64,000 nt of DNA from Acidicapsa ligni. Its GTDB lineage: Bacteria > Acidobacteriota > Terriglobia > Terriglobales > Acidobacteriaceae. Made by a program: the position numbers and the translations under genes. Under the pieces are notes generated by a model that worked only from the letters and a program-made list of their open reading frames with translations, ran no database searches and was not told where the DNA came from. Of the stretch, positions 25,802 through 34,693 are shown in pieces (the stretch's first letter is position 1; each line of letters begins with the position of its first letter). The stretch lies in NCBI RefSeq assembly GCF_025685655.1, contig NZ_JAGSYG010000010.1, positions 62,001-126,000 of the forward strand. The letters run 5' to 3'.

Positions 25802-28519
25802 ATGGACCGAATGACGAGTAATCATGCAATGACTTATTCCACAAAGCGCTTGGTTCAATTGTTTGTTGCTGCGGCAGGATTGCTTCTGCCGAGCCTTGCA
25901 CCCCGGCTTGCGGTTAGCGAAGTGGCCTCTGCCAGCCAATTGCGGCTTGATTCCGGATGGGAACTCCAGTCCTCGGCCAAGGTGCCGGAATCCGGGGATG
26001 TACTTTCGTCCGCAAGCTACAAGCCGCAGGGCTGGTATCCGGTGACTGTGCCCACTACCGTAGTGGCCGCCCTCGTCAAAGCCAAAGTTTACCCCGATCC
26101 AGACTTCGGAACGAATCTGCGCAACTTCCCCGGAATGGACTATGCCGTCGGCAAGGTCTTTGCTCGACTTCCCATGAATGCGGCTAGCCCCTTTGCTGTG
26201 CCGTGGTGGTATCGCAGGGTCTTTGAATTGCCGGCAGGCGAGAGCAAGAAATCAGCCTGGCTCAACTTTGACGGCATCAATTATCGGGCGAATATCTGGC
26301 TCAACGGCCAGAAGATTGCCGACACCAGCACCGTTGCAGGGGCATGGCGTCACTACGAATTCGACATATCCAAGGCGATCCATCCGGGTGGCAAAAACAT
26401 CCTCGCCGTCCAGGTTTTCCCCCCATCCGAACATGATCTTGCCATTACTTTTGTCGACTGGAATCCGGCGCCCCCGGACAAGGATATGGGGATTTTTCAT
26501 GAAGTCTCCATTCTCACCAGCGGCCCGGTTGCGCTTCGTCATCCAGCCGTTATTTCGCAGGTGAATTCTCCAGCCAATGACGAGGCTGAGTTGACCGTTC
26601 TCGCGCAGGCTACGAACGCAACCGATCAACCGATTCAGGGAGAGTTGCGCGGGCGGATCGAAAGTATCTCGTTCGTTCAGAAAGTCGAGCTTGCTCCGCA
26701 CGAGACAAAAGAGGTTCAGTTTCATGCCAGCGAATTTCCGCAACTGAAGCTGGAGCACCCGCGTCTCTGGTGGCCCACTCAGATGGGCAAGCCAGAACTA
26801 TATGCGCTCCATCTCCAATTCGAAATCCAGGGGAGGCCTTCGGATGAAGTAGAGTCGCACTTCGGCATCCGGCAGATTACTTCTGAAGTAACCTCGCCTA
26901 CACGGCGGCTCTTTCGCATCAACGGCCAACCTCTGCTGATTCGAGGTGGAGGCTGGTCCAACGATTTCCTCATGCGATGGGACAGTCAACGCTTCCATCA
27001 AGAGCTTGACTACGTCGCAGACATGCGGCTGAACACAGTTCGCCTCGAAGGCAGGTCGTTGCCGCAGGAGTTCTACGATGAAACTGATCGCCGTGGAATA
27101 CTCGTCATGGCCGGCTGGAGCTGCTGCGATGCCTGGGAGCAATGGCCGAAGTGGACAGCAGAGGATCACGACATCGCGAAAGCATCCATGCGCTCACAGA
27201 TGCTGCGATTGCGAAACCACCCCAGCCTGCTGATGTGGCTGAATGGAAGCGATAATGCGCCGCCTGCTGACCAGGAAGCGGTCTATCTCGAGGTAGAGAA
27301 AGATTTGCAATGGCCTAACCCCATCCTGTCTTCAGCAACGGCGAAGGCGACCACGATTCACCCGCAAAATGGCGTTCGCATGACTGGTCCCTATGACTAT
27401 GTAACTCCGTCGTACTGGTTCGCGGATTCGGAAGAAAATCAGGCCGGCCACACCTGCGACCTGGGCGGATGCGGCGGTGCTCATGGATTCAACACTGAGA
27501 CCAGCGCTGGTCCAGCCGTGCCTCCAATCGAGAGCTTGCAGGCAATGTTTGGGAAAGACCATCTATGGCCTATCGATGACACGTGGACATTGCACGCAGG
27601 CGGCGGAGTCTTCAGCAGTCTTACTAACTTCACCAATGCCCTCAACCAGCGTTATGGAGAAGTGAAAGACGTACGAGACTTCGCAGAGAAATCGCAGTTA
27701 ATGACCTATGAAGGTACACGCGGCATGTATGAGGCATACAGCAAAAATAAGTATGTCTCTACGGGAGTTATCCAATGGATGCTGAACAACGCCTGGCCTT
27801 CCACAATCTGGCATTTGTATGACTACTACCTGCGTCCTGGTGGAGGCTATTTCGGAGCCAAGATCGCCATGGAACCACTGCATCCCATCTACTCTTCGAC
27901 GGATCGCTCGATCTGGGTGGTGAGCAGTCAATACACAGATGTGAAAGGTCTCAAGCTTCAGACAAAGGTCTACAACCTTGATATGGCTGAGAAATTCAAT
28001 AAGTCGATCGATCTCGATGCCGCTGCAGACAGTACAGCACAAGTGCTGACGCTGCCGCAGATGGATGGTCTGACACCGACTTACTTCCTGAAGCTCACGC
28101 TGACAAATGCAACAGGCAAGACTGTCGGCACTAATTTTTATTGGCTTTCCACCACACCCGAGACCATCGATTGGAGTAAGTCGAACTGGTACACCACTCC
28201 GGTAACTTCACAATCGGATTTCAAAGCCCTCAACAGTCTGCCCAAGGTCAAACTGGAGTCCTCTATCCGAACCGTCCAAACTGGTGAGGAAGAGACAACG
28301 CATGTCACCATTCGGAATCCAAGTAAAAACCTGGCCTTCTTCATTCGGCTCAAGCTGGACAAAGGCGCAGGCGGCGAAGAGATCCTACCTGTTCTTTGGG
28401 AGGATAATTACATCTCTCTCTTGCCCGGTGAGAAACGAGAAATTACCGCGCACTATGCACATCGCGACGCAGGTGCGCATGAGCCAACACTAGAAGTAAG
28501 AGGATGGAATGCGGACTGA
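25802..28519 (+). CDS. Secreted GH2 exo-beta-D-glucosaminidase-like glycoside hydrolase
   Basis: 905 residues with a signal peptide (about 11-44, ending AVSEVASA). It follows the GH2 layout: N-terminal jelly-roll (about 48-240; VPTTVVAALVKAKVYPDPDFG, WYRRVFELP, NFDGINYRANIWLNGQ), Ig-like domain (about 245-360), TIM barrel (about 370-680) and C-terminal beta domains. The acid/base motif reads NGSDNAPP with Asp484 where ordinary GH2 enzymes have NE, and the nucleophile motif is GFNTETSAGPAVPP with Glu566. Both are features of the CsxA exo-glucosaminidase (chitosan-cleaving) branch. The expected reaction is release of glucosamine from the non-reducing end of chitosan oligomers, outside the cytoplasm. 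It stands alone after the surface operon terminator, ahead of a hairpin at 28633. Confidence 0.88.
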   Translation: MDRMTSNHAMTYSTKRLVQLFVAAAGLLLPSLAPRLAVSEVASASQLRLDSGWELQSSAKVPESGDVLSSASYKPQGWYPVTVPTTVVAALVKAKVYPDPDFGTNLRNFPGMDYAVGKVFARLPMNAASPFAVPWWYRRVFELPAGESKKSAWLNFDGINYRANIWLNGQKIADTSTVAGAWRHYEFDISKAIHPGGKNILAVQVFPPSEHDLAITFVDWNPAPPDKDMGIFHEVSILTSGPVALRHPAVISQVNSPANDEAELTVLAQATNATDQPIQGELRGRIESISFVQKVELAPHETKEVQFHASEFPQLKLEHPRLWWPTQMGKPELYALHLQFEIQGRPSDEVESHFGIRQITSEVTSPTRRLFRINGQPLLIRGGGWSNDFLMRWDSQRFHQELDYVADMRLNTVRLEGRSLPQEFYDETDRRGILVMAGWSCCDAWEQWPKWTAEDHDIAKASMRSQMLRLRNHPSLLMWLNGSDNAPPADQEAVYLEVEKDLQWPNPILSSATAKATTIHPQNGVRMTGPYDYVTPSYWFADSEENQAGHTCDLGGCGGAHGFNTETSAGPAVPPIESLQAMFGKDHLWPIDDTWTLHAGGGVFSSLTNFTNALNQRYGEVKDVRDFAEKSQLMTYEGTRGMYEAYSKNKYVSTGVIQWMLNNAWPSTIWHLYDYYLRPGGGYFGAKIAMEPLHPIYSSTDRSIWVVSSQYTDVKGLKLQTKVYNLDMAEKFNKSIDLDAAADSTAQVLTLPQMDGLTPTYFLKLTLTNATGKTVGTNFYWLSTTPETIDWSKSNWYTTPVTSQSDFKALNSLPKVKLESSIRTVQTGEEETTHVTIRNPSKNLAFFIRLKLDKGAGGEEILPVLWEDNYISLLPGEKREITAHYAHRDAGAHEPTLEVRGWNAD

Positions 28520-28632
28520 TGATCGGCGTAAGAGAGAACACCTGGAAAAACATGATCCCAATTGCTCCAACTGATCCGATTAAAGATCGAGTTGCAACCG
28601 TGCCCGCTTGAACGTACGCGTAATACCATGCT

Positions 28633-28678
28633 CAGCGGTAGCCGACATGCTCTAAACCAAGTATGTCGGCTACCGCTG
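28633..28678. terminator. 16-bp perfect inverted repeat between convergent genes
   Basis: CAGCGGTAGCCGACAT (28633-28648) and ATGTCGGCTACCGCTG (28663-28678) pair perfectly around a 14-base loop. It lies between the end of the GH2 gene (plus) and the end of a small minus-strand gene, so it could stop both transcripts, although no T-run follows. Its outer part resembles the hairpin at 61006-61040, so it may be a REP-like dispersed repeat. Confidence 0.6.
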
Positions 28679-28683
28679 AACGT

Positions 28684-28839
28684 TTACTCTGTTGTGATCG
28701 GGCCTTCGTCATATCCCGGGTGGCGTGTCTGGATTGCCTGGATCGTTTTCAATATATCTTCCAGGCTCGGAATCTCATTCTGCGGGCTCAGATAGTGAAG
28801 CAGGGTTTGAACCAATACAGCCATATCGCGTTCGCTCAT
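28684..28839 (-). CDS. 51-residue protein of unknown function
   Basis: ATG at 28839 on the minus strand with an ideal AAGGAGG 6 bases upstream, which is the main evidence that this short frame is real. The product is 51 residues, acidic and helical in appearance: MSERDMAVLVQTLLHYLSPQ followed by EIPSLEDILKTIQAIQTRH and an acidic tail ending ITTE. It has no signal peptide or membrane segment and no family I recognise. It ends against the 16-bp hairpin at 28633. Upstream (28840-29123) is the region shared with the divergent MFS gene. Confidence 0.6.
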   Translation of the reverse strand: MSERDMAVLVQTLLHYLSPQNEIPSLEDILKTIQAIQTRHPGYDEGPITTE

Positions 28840-29123
28840 TGAGTCCTCCTTACCGAGCGAATCATACCTGAATCCGCGGGGATGAGTCACCCTGCATTTC
28901 TATTCGATTTTGTTTGTTTCAGAATTGTATTCGCAGCCTCAGTGATAACCCTGTACTCGCCACGAACCCGAGGCAGAGAGCGCGCTGTTTGAAAACAAGA
29001 CAGGCAGCTTGAGAGATGACCTCTCCTGTACATCCATTCTCATTTCGCTTGAAGTAGAATCGGTCTGACCAGAACACGAAAAACCAGATTTTCCTGGCAT
29101 CTGCACACAGGGATTCCCAAACA

Positions 29124-30581
29124 ATGAATTCGCCAGAATCACTTCCTGACGCTTCACAAACGGTGCCCTTGTCGGAAGCCAGCAAGCATCTGCTGCCCTG
29201 GCTGGTTGCCGTCGCACTCTTCATGGAGTCACTCGACACAACCATTCTGAATACCGCTGTCCCCGCCATTTCGTCCGCGCTCAAAGTAGGTCCGCTGAGT
29301 ATGAAAGCAGTGCTGGCCAGTTATACGTTGAGCCTCGCAGTGTTCATTCCTATCAGCGGATGGATGGCTGACCGGTTTGGAACTCGCCGGGTATTCGCCT
29401 CTGCTATCGGCCTGTTTACGCTCGGATCTTTGCTCTGCGGAGTTTCGAGCAACATCCATCTTCTAGTGGCCTGCCGCGTACTTCAGGGTATGGGTGGAGC
29501 CATGATGGTGCCAGTGGGCAGGCTTACACTCGTACGTGCGTTCGCCAAGTCCGAATTGCTTCGCGCGATGAGCTTTGTATCTATTCCCGCGCTCGTAGCT
29601 CCAATGCTCGGACCGATCGCTGGTGGCTTGATTGTGGGTTATCTCCACTGGCGCTTTATCTTTTTCCTGAATATTCCAATTGGCCTGGTCGGTCTTGTCC
29701 TCGTTTACCTGCATTTGCCCGACTATCGAGAAGAGAAAACACATGAACTTGATCTCGTCGGACTTATCCTGTTTGGATCGGGAATCGCCTTGCTTTCCTA
29801 CGTGCTTGAGATATTTGGAGAACATGCGCTAAGTTCGCGAGAAGTCAGTGGACTATTGGCGCTCTCAATTTTCATGTTGGTTGGCTACGCGGCACACGCA
29901 AAAAACATTCCTTTCCCATTGCTGCAACTCAGTCTCTTCCGTATTCGAACATTTCGCGCGGCTGTCAGCGGCAGCTTCTTTACCCGCCTTGGAATGGGCG
30001 GCGTACCTTTTCTGCTGCCCCTGCTCTACCAGGTTGGATTGGGATACACACCGATACAATCCGGACTACTGATCATGCCTCAGGCAATGGGTGCAATGGC
30101 TATGAAACTGTTTATGCCTGCAGTTCTCACCCGACTTGGATATCGTGGTGTCCTGATCTCAAACACGGTGTTGATAGGCTTGCTCATCATGGCCTTCGCA
30201 AGCATTGGTCTTCATACATCTATATGGATGATTGCGGTTCAGGCATTTTGCTACGGTGCATTCTCGTCGCTGCAATATACAAGCATGAACACACTTGCAT
30301 ACGCAGATACAACAGAACAGCAGGCGAGCAGCGCGAGTTCCATAGCGAGCACCATGCAGCAGATGTCCGTGAGCTTTGGAGTTGCCGCGGCCGGGATAAC
30401 AACCGCTCTGTTCATTCCTCAAACCAACCCAACGACCGCGAATGAAACGGTTCGTGGAATCCATCTTGCGCTTCTCGTCCTCGGAGCCTTGACGATCGCT
30501 TCTACTGTGGTATTTAGAAGCCTGCGTAAAGGGGATGGCGACGACGTAAGTCATCAGAAGGCCATCCATGCCGGTGGTTAA
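29124..30581 (+). CDS. MFS drug-efflux-type transporter (DHA2/EmrB-QacA family)
   Basis: 485 residues, ATG with AGGGA about 9 bases upstream. Typical DHA2 features: LFMESLDTTILNTAVPAIS at the first helix (motif D1), GWMADRFGTRRVF (motif A, loop 2-3), RVLQGMGGAMMVPVGRL (motif B), and LVAPMLGPIAGGLI (motif C, the antiporter signature) at about 152-170. About 13-14 hydrophobic helices follow through VLGALTIASTVVFRSL near the end. No EmrA-like membrane-fusion partner is adjacent, and the substrate is unknown; proton-driven export of a small molecule is the family role. Convergent with the TamB-like gene, with a hairpin between them. Confidence 0.9.
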   Translation: MNSPESLPDASQTVPLSEASKHLLPWLVAVALFMESLDTTILNTAVPAISSALKVGPLSMKAVLASYTLSLAVFIPISGWMADRFGTRRVFASAIGLFTLGSLLCGVSSNIHLLVACRVLQGMGGAMMVPVGRLTLVRAFAKSELLRAMSFVSIPALVAPMLGPIAGGLIVGYLHWRFIFFLNIPIGLVGLVLVYLHLPDYREEKTHELDLVGLILFGSGIALLSYVLEIFGEHALSSREVSGLLALSIFMLVGYAAHAKNIPFPLLQLSLFRIRTFRAAVSGSFFTRLGMGGVPFLLPLLYQVGLGYTPIQSGLLIMPQAMGAMAMKLFMPAVLTRLGYRGVLISNTVLIGLLIMAFASIGLHTSIWMIAVQAFCYGAFSSLQYTSMNTLAYADTTEQQASSASSIASTMQQMSVSFGVAAAGITTALFIPQTNPTTANETVRGIHLALLVLGALTIASTVVFRSLRKGDGDDVSHQKAIHAGG

Positions 30582-30604
30582 CAGTTGACAGGCTCATCAG
30601 GAAT

Positions 30605-30632
30605 GCAATCGTCCAATTGAATGGATGATTGC
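30605..30632. terminator. Hairpin between convergent MFS and TamB-like genes
   Basis: GCAATCGTCCA (30605-30615) pairs with TGGATGATTGC (30622-30632), 11 bp with one G-T, around ATTGAA. Its place in a 62-base convergent gap fits a shared terminator; there is no long T-run on either side. Confidence 0.55.
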
Positions 30633-30643
30633 GAAAGCTCTTC

Positions 30644-33600
30644 TTACCAGCTCTTCTTGAGCAGCGTATCTACTGCGAAGCCTCCGTTTTGATCGCGCGT
30701 TGCGCTAACAGCTACGCGCGGTGAAAGCTGATATTGACCTTGTATGGTCTGGCTTTGAGTAGAGGCCACATTACTCGAAAATGTAATGAATAAATTACCA
30801 GTAACACGTTGCTGAATAGTGATGTTTGCACCTGCAGGACCCTGGCTCGTGCCATTCGCCAGGACAGGATTGATAGAGAGTTGTGAGATGCCCGCAATCT
30901 TTGAAACGCGGCTTGTAACCTGACTGCTTACCTGTGAAGCAACGAGCGATTCCGCCGCCTGGTTAGTCGTGGTCGATGCTGAACTAGCGGCGCTTGCTTC
31001 TGTAGTTTGTCCGAAAGCTAAAAGATTGATAATGTCTGCCGAGGGCAGTGCAGGATCGGAGCTATAGTTTGTCCGCAGTTGATCGACGGGCCCATTGAAG
31101 CGGAGATACACATCGTACTGTTGAATCGTTGTCTTGAGGGACAGGTTCACGACCGGCTCTGTCTCAGATGGATTGACGAACTCAATAGTGCCTCCGTTGA
31201 GAAGAAATCTATCGCCGTTCAAAATGATATCGCCGCTGTCCAGGTTTACTCGCCCGAGAATGACCGGCGTTGCAGCCGTTCCACGTACCTGTAGATTCGC
31301 AGATCCACCAACGCTCAACGTTCTACTGACCAAGTTTACATTATTGCTCGAACGTACAGCCAGATTCAGTTGCAGGTCCTGGCTGAATCCCTGCGTAGGC
31401 GGCGAACTAACTCCTCCAGAGAATTGATTGATAAAACTACTTAGATCAAATGCAGACGTGAAAGAAAGATCCGAGAGATTAACGGACCCGCCCAGGACCG
31501 CACTTTTTGTAGTTCCTGCCAGTCTCAAATTTGCGTCGACGCTTTCACGAACTCCTTGCGGATACAGTATCCGTAGATCTTTCGCCGTAATTCCAAGATC
31601 AAACTGCGCACCCGCTCGCAACGCCACTCCGCCCTGCGCAGTAAGAGTACCTCCACCCATGGAGCCCTGAAAATTAGTAATACTAAGCCGATCTTTGGAT
31701 AGGGTGAGTACACCGTTCCCATGTTGCAATCCAACAGGTAAATCGTCAGATGCAAATGCGGCGTCAACGATCTGAATTTGCCCTCCAAAATCGGCGCCAT
31801 TTCCATGTGAGTTGACGTTGAACTTAAGCTCTCCAGAAGTTCTGATATCTGGATCGAAAAGTTGCGCAAGTTGTAGATTGACTGTTCCCAGAAGCATCGC
31901 CGATATAGGAGCATTTCCTGCCGTGGGGATAGATCCTTGCAACTGAAGGTCCGTGTCAGTCCCGCGAATTGAAGCGCGTTGTAAATCTACGACACCGTTC
32001 TTGTAGTCGACGTGGATAGGAGAAGCGGCTGCCAGTTGTATAGTCTTGCCGTACGACATCGAGAGCATAGGAATCGTGACATGCGCTTCGAGCAGATTCT
32101 TGTTCTTGAGGGGTCCGTGCAGCGTTGCATGAACCTCAGTCTGTCCAGAGATGTTTGCCGCCTCCTCAGGTGCATAGACCGCCAGCAGTGGCTGTAGCGG
32201 AATCACCTGCGTATTCAGCGTCGCATCGGCCATATAGTCCCCGGAAAGATAGACCTTGGCCTGTGCCTGGATATTGGTATTGACGGCAGAGCTTGTCAGG
32301 TTTGCATTTCCAACATGATTGGCAACATTCACGCGAAGATTGAGCGCGCTGATAGTTTGGTTTTGAATGACAAGCCGTGGAATCTGCAGGGTCGCATCAA
32401 GCTGAGGATTGTCGAATGTTCCTTGTCCACTAGCGTTCAGCGTGAGCATTCCAGTAAGATCAACGCCTTTATCTTTGAGCGTGCGAAGAGCATCAAGTTT
32501 AAGCCCTGTCGAAGTCAGTTTGGCTGTGTAAGCTCGCTGCTTTGGTTGAACACTGAATTGTCCCTGCACCTGGCCCGCGGGCAGTTGTACCGCCAGATCG
32601 CCATGCGCTTCATCTCCCGTTCCAGTGAAGTTGAGTTTTATCGTTCGAACAGCTTCACCATAAGCGACAACTTCTGCAAGAGATATGCTGCCGCTCCCAA
32701 CTGGACTTAGCTCCGTCCCATGAAGTTTTATATTTACGTTGACTGTACCGCTTACGGGTATCTTTTGATCTGCCAGTTCTGTGAGTTCCGCAATATTGAG
32801 CTGCGTGGCATTCAGGTCAATCTGGATGGGACTCTCTTGAGTGAAAGACCATTGGTTGAGGCCTGTACTTACATCAAAAGAAATGCGGCCTCGAGATGCA
32901 GGATCAAGTTCCGCATGTTGTAGGCTTACGCGCGAGGGACTAACATCTACTGCGCTGCGTAACAATTTCCACTCTGTTCCACGAACATGGAGGTTTGAGC
33001 CAACCAACTGTCCAACGAGATGAGGCGAAGCTGTTGACCCTGTAACGATGCCCTGAAAAGATGCGGTGCCTGCAAGGCCAAGCGGTTGTAACGTCTGGCC
33101 AGGAGGCGTTGCGCGAAAGAGATCTGCGATCGTTTCCAGTTCACGTAAATCATCAGCCTGAAGTCGCAAGTCGAGATTAGATCGATCACTCACGAGTCCA
33201 TTCATGGTTAGATTGGTCTGAGGTGTTCGCACAAAACTATTGGTAAGTTGGATCTGCTTACTGCTCGCCGTATAGTGTCCATGCAGAGCACTCTCGACTG
33301 AAACATCTGTCAAAGATACGGCTGGCTTGATTCCTTTTCCGCTTGTTTGAGTTAGATGTCCATGAATCGTTGCGTCCGTTTGGGCTACGAGATTATTAAG
33401 CGTTTTTCCCCACGTTGCTGAGGCCTGTGCGTTCAGTGTACCCGTCAATGCAACATTGCCTGTCGATGCGGATGAAGCGAAAGTGCGTTTCAATTCCTGG
33501 AGAGAGATTCCATGAAGAGAAGCATTCAACTTGGAATGTGTATCTCCACCAACGCCGTTCATCGCGCCGGTTGCTTCAAGTTGGCCGCCCAATAAACTAG

Positions 33601-34681
33601 CTCTAAAATTGTTAAGCGTCACATCACCATCGTGCAGTGAATAATGTCCATCTATATTGGTGATGCGCGAATGAGTGGCCTGCAGTTTCACATCTAACTG
33701 TTGGCTGGCCAATTCGCCATTTACATCAATTGCATTGATCACAGAATGTCCGGTAGCGAGGTGGTAATGCGCAGTACCCTTGGTATGAATCAGTCCGCTT
33801 GGTAGAGACTTATTCTCAAGTATTTTGCCAATCTGGCTGCCATCAAGGTTGGCATCATACGAGAGATCAATGATTGGATCATCGTAATTTTGCAACGTCC
33901 CACTAATAGATAGCTGAGATGTATCGCATGTGAGTTGTGCTTTTGTCAGTTCAAAGCGAGTTCGCGTCGCTTCAAATTCGGCATCGAGATTGTGAGGAAT
34001 GGGCTTGAGAGATCCTGAGATCAGATGCCCGTCGTCATATGCCAATCGACCGGAATATTTTTGTAGCAGGTTATTGAAGGATGCTCGAAATTCGACATCA
34101 TGTAAATCAGCTTCGAGAACACTCTGCTTGTCGTTGTAATAGACCTCTCCTTTAGTCAAGACGGCTCTTCGAATTGCTAAATCAAACAAGGTCGTGCTGC
34201 TGTTACCGCTGCCTCCACCTTTTAATTTAGGTAGATTGGACACTCCGTTTGCATCAACGAATAATCGAACGATTGGCCTATCAATGCGAAGAGTGTCTAG
34301 GTACCATTTTCCATGCAGGATAGAGACGATGCGAACTCCGACCTGGGCATGATCAACCTTAAGCAGGGGTGGGTTTGAATAGGGAGCAGCTCCATCGACT
34401 GTAATGCCATAAGCATCAAGGCTCAGATTCGATAGGTTCAAAACAAAATCATGTAGCTGAACATGAACGCCTAATGCGGAACTCGCCTCCTTTTCCGCAG
34501 TCTCCAATATGTATGCATGGACGCGCTTATTGTGCAGCGCGATCGTGAGACCGATGCCAATCAACGCTATCAATGTAACGACACAAACCGAAGCCCATGC
34601 GATCACCTTTAGAACAAGTCGCCCATGGCGCGGGGAATCAGCCGAGGAGGGAGGAGTTGAATTGGGTTGTGTCGTATCCAA
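30644..34681 (-). CDS. tamB: TamB/AsmA-like translocation and assembly protein (DUF490)
   Basis: 1,345 residues. The start is a TTG at 34681 with GAGG 7 bases upstream. An N-terminal transmembrane anchor (about 25-50; VLKVIAWASVCVVTLIALIG) is followed by an AsmA-like start (ILETAEKEASSALGVHVQL), then a long run of amphipathic beta-strands that in TamB forms a hydrophobic groove spanning the periplasm. The C-terminal 340 residues carry the DUF490/TamB signature: GGTIEFVNPSETEPVVNLSL, LRTNYSSDPALPSADIINLL and a terminal DQNGGFAVDTLLKKSW. It lies 12 bases after the Omp85-type gene, as tamA-tamB pairs do. Expected role: phospholipid transport to, or protein assembly in, the outer membrane. Size and architecture match the family. 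Confidence 0.88.
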   Translation of the reverse strand: MDTTQPNSTPPSSADSPRHGRLVLKVIAWASVCVVTLIALIGIGLTIALHNKRVHAYILETAEKEASSALGVHVQLHDFVLNLSNLSLDAYGITVDGAAPYSNPPLLKVDHAQVGVRIVSILHGKWYLDTLRIDRPIVRLFVDANGVSNLPKLKGGGSGNSSTTLFDLAIRRAVLTKGEVYYNDKQSVLEADLHDVEFRASFNNLLQKYSGRLAYDDGHLISGSLKPIPHNLDAEFEATRTRFELTKAQLTCDTSQLSISGTLQNYDDPIIDLSYDANLDGSQIGKILENKSLPSGLIHTKGTAHYHLATGHSVINAIDVNGELASQQLDVKLQATHSRITNIDGHYSLHDGDVTLNNFRASLLGGQLEATGAMNGVGGDTHSKLNASLHGISLQELKRTFASSASTGNVALTGTLNAQASATWGKTLNNLVAQTDATIHGHLTQTSGKGIKPAVSLTDVSVESALHGHYTASSKQIQLTNSFVRTPQTNLTMNGLVSDRSNLDLRLQADDLRELETIADLFRATPPGQTLQPLGLAGTASFQGIVTGSTASPHLVGQLVGSNLHVRGTEWKLLRSAVDVSPSRVSLQHAELDPASRGRISFDVSTGLNQWSFTQESPIQIDLNATQLNIAELTELADQKIPVSGTVNVNIKLHGTELSPVGSGSISLAEVVAYGEAVRTIKLNFTGTGDEAHGDLAVQLPAGQVQGQFSVQPKQRAYTAKLTSTGLKLDALRTLKDKGVDLTGMLTLNASGQGTFDNPQLDATLQIPRLVIQNQTISALNLRVNVANHVGNANLTSSAVNTNIQAQAKVYLSGDYMADATLNTQVIPLQPLLAVYAPEEAANISGQTEVHATLHGPLKNKNLLEAHVTIPMLSMSYGKTIQLAAASPIHVDYKNGVVDLQRASIRGTDTDLQLQGSIPTAGNAPISAMLLGTVNLQLAQLFDPDIRTSGELKFNVNSHGNGADFGGQIQIVDAAFASDDLPVGLQHGNGVLTLSKDRLSITNFQGSMGGGTLTAQGGVALRAGAQFDLGITAKDLRILYPQGVRESVDANLRLAGTTKSAVLGGSVNLSDLSFTSAFDLSSFINQFSGGVSSPPTQGFSQDLQLNLAVRSSNNVNLVSRTLSVGGSANLQVRGTAATPVILGRVNLDSGDIILNGDRFLLNGGTIEFVNPSETEPVVNLSLKTTIQQYDVYLRFNGPVDQLRTNYSSDPALPSADIINLLAFGQTTEASAASSASTTTNQAAESLVASQVSSQVTSRVSKIAGISQLSINPVLANGTSQGPAGANITIQQRVTGNLFITFSSNVASTQSQTIQGQYQLSPRVAVSATRDQNGGFAVDTLLKKSW

Positions 34682-34693
34682 TGGATGCCTCGC

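Noticed and set aside
28633-28678. Insertion-sequence end
   Set aside because: No transposase frame or target-site duplication around the inverted repeat.
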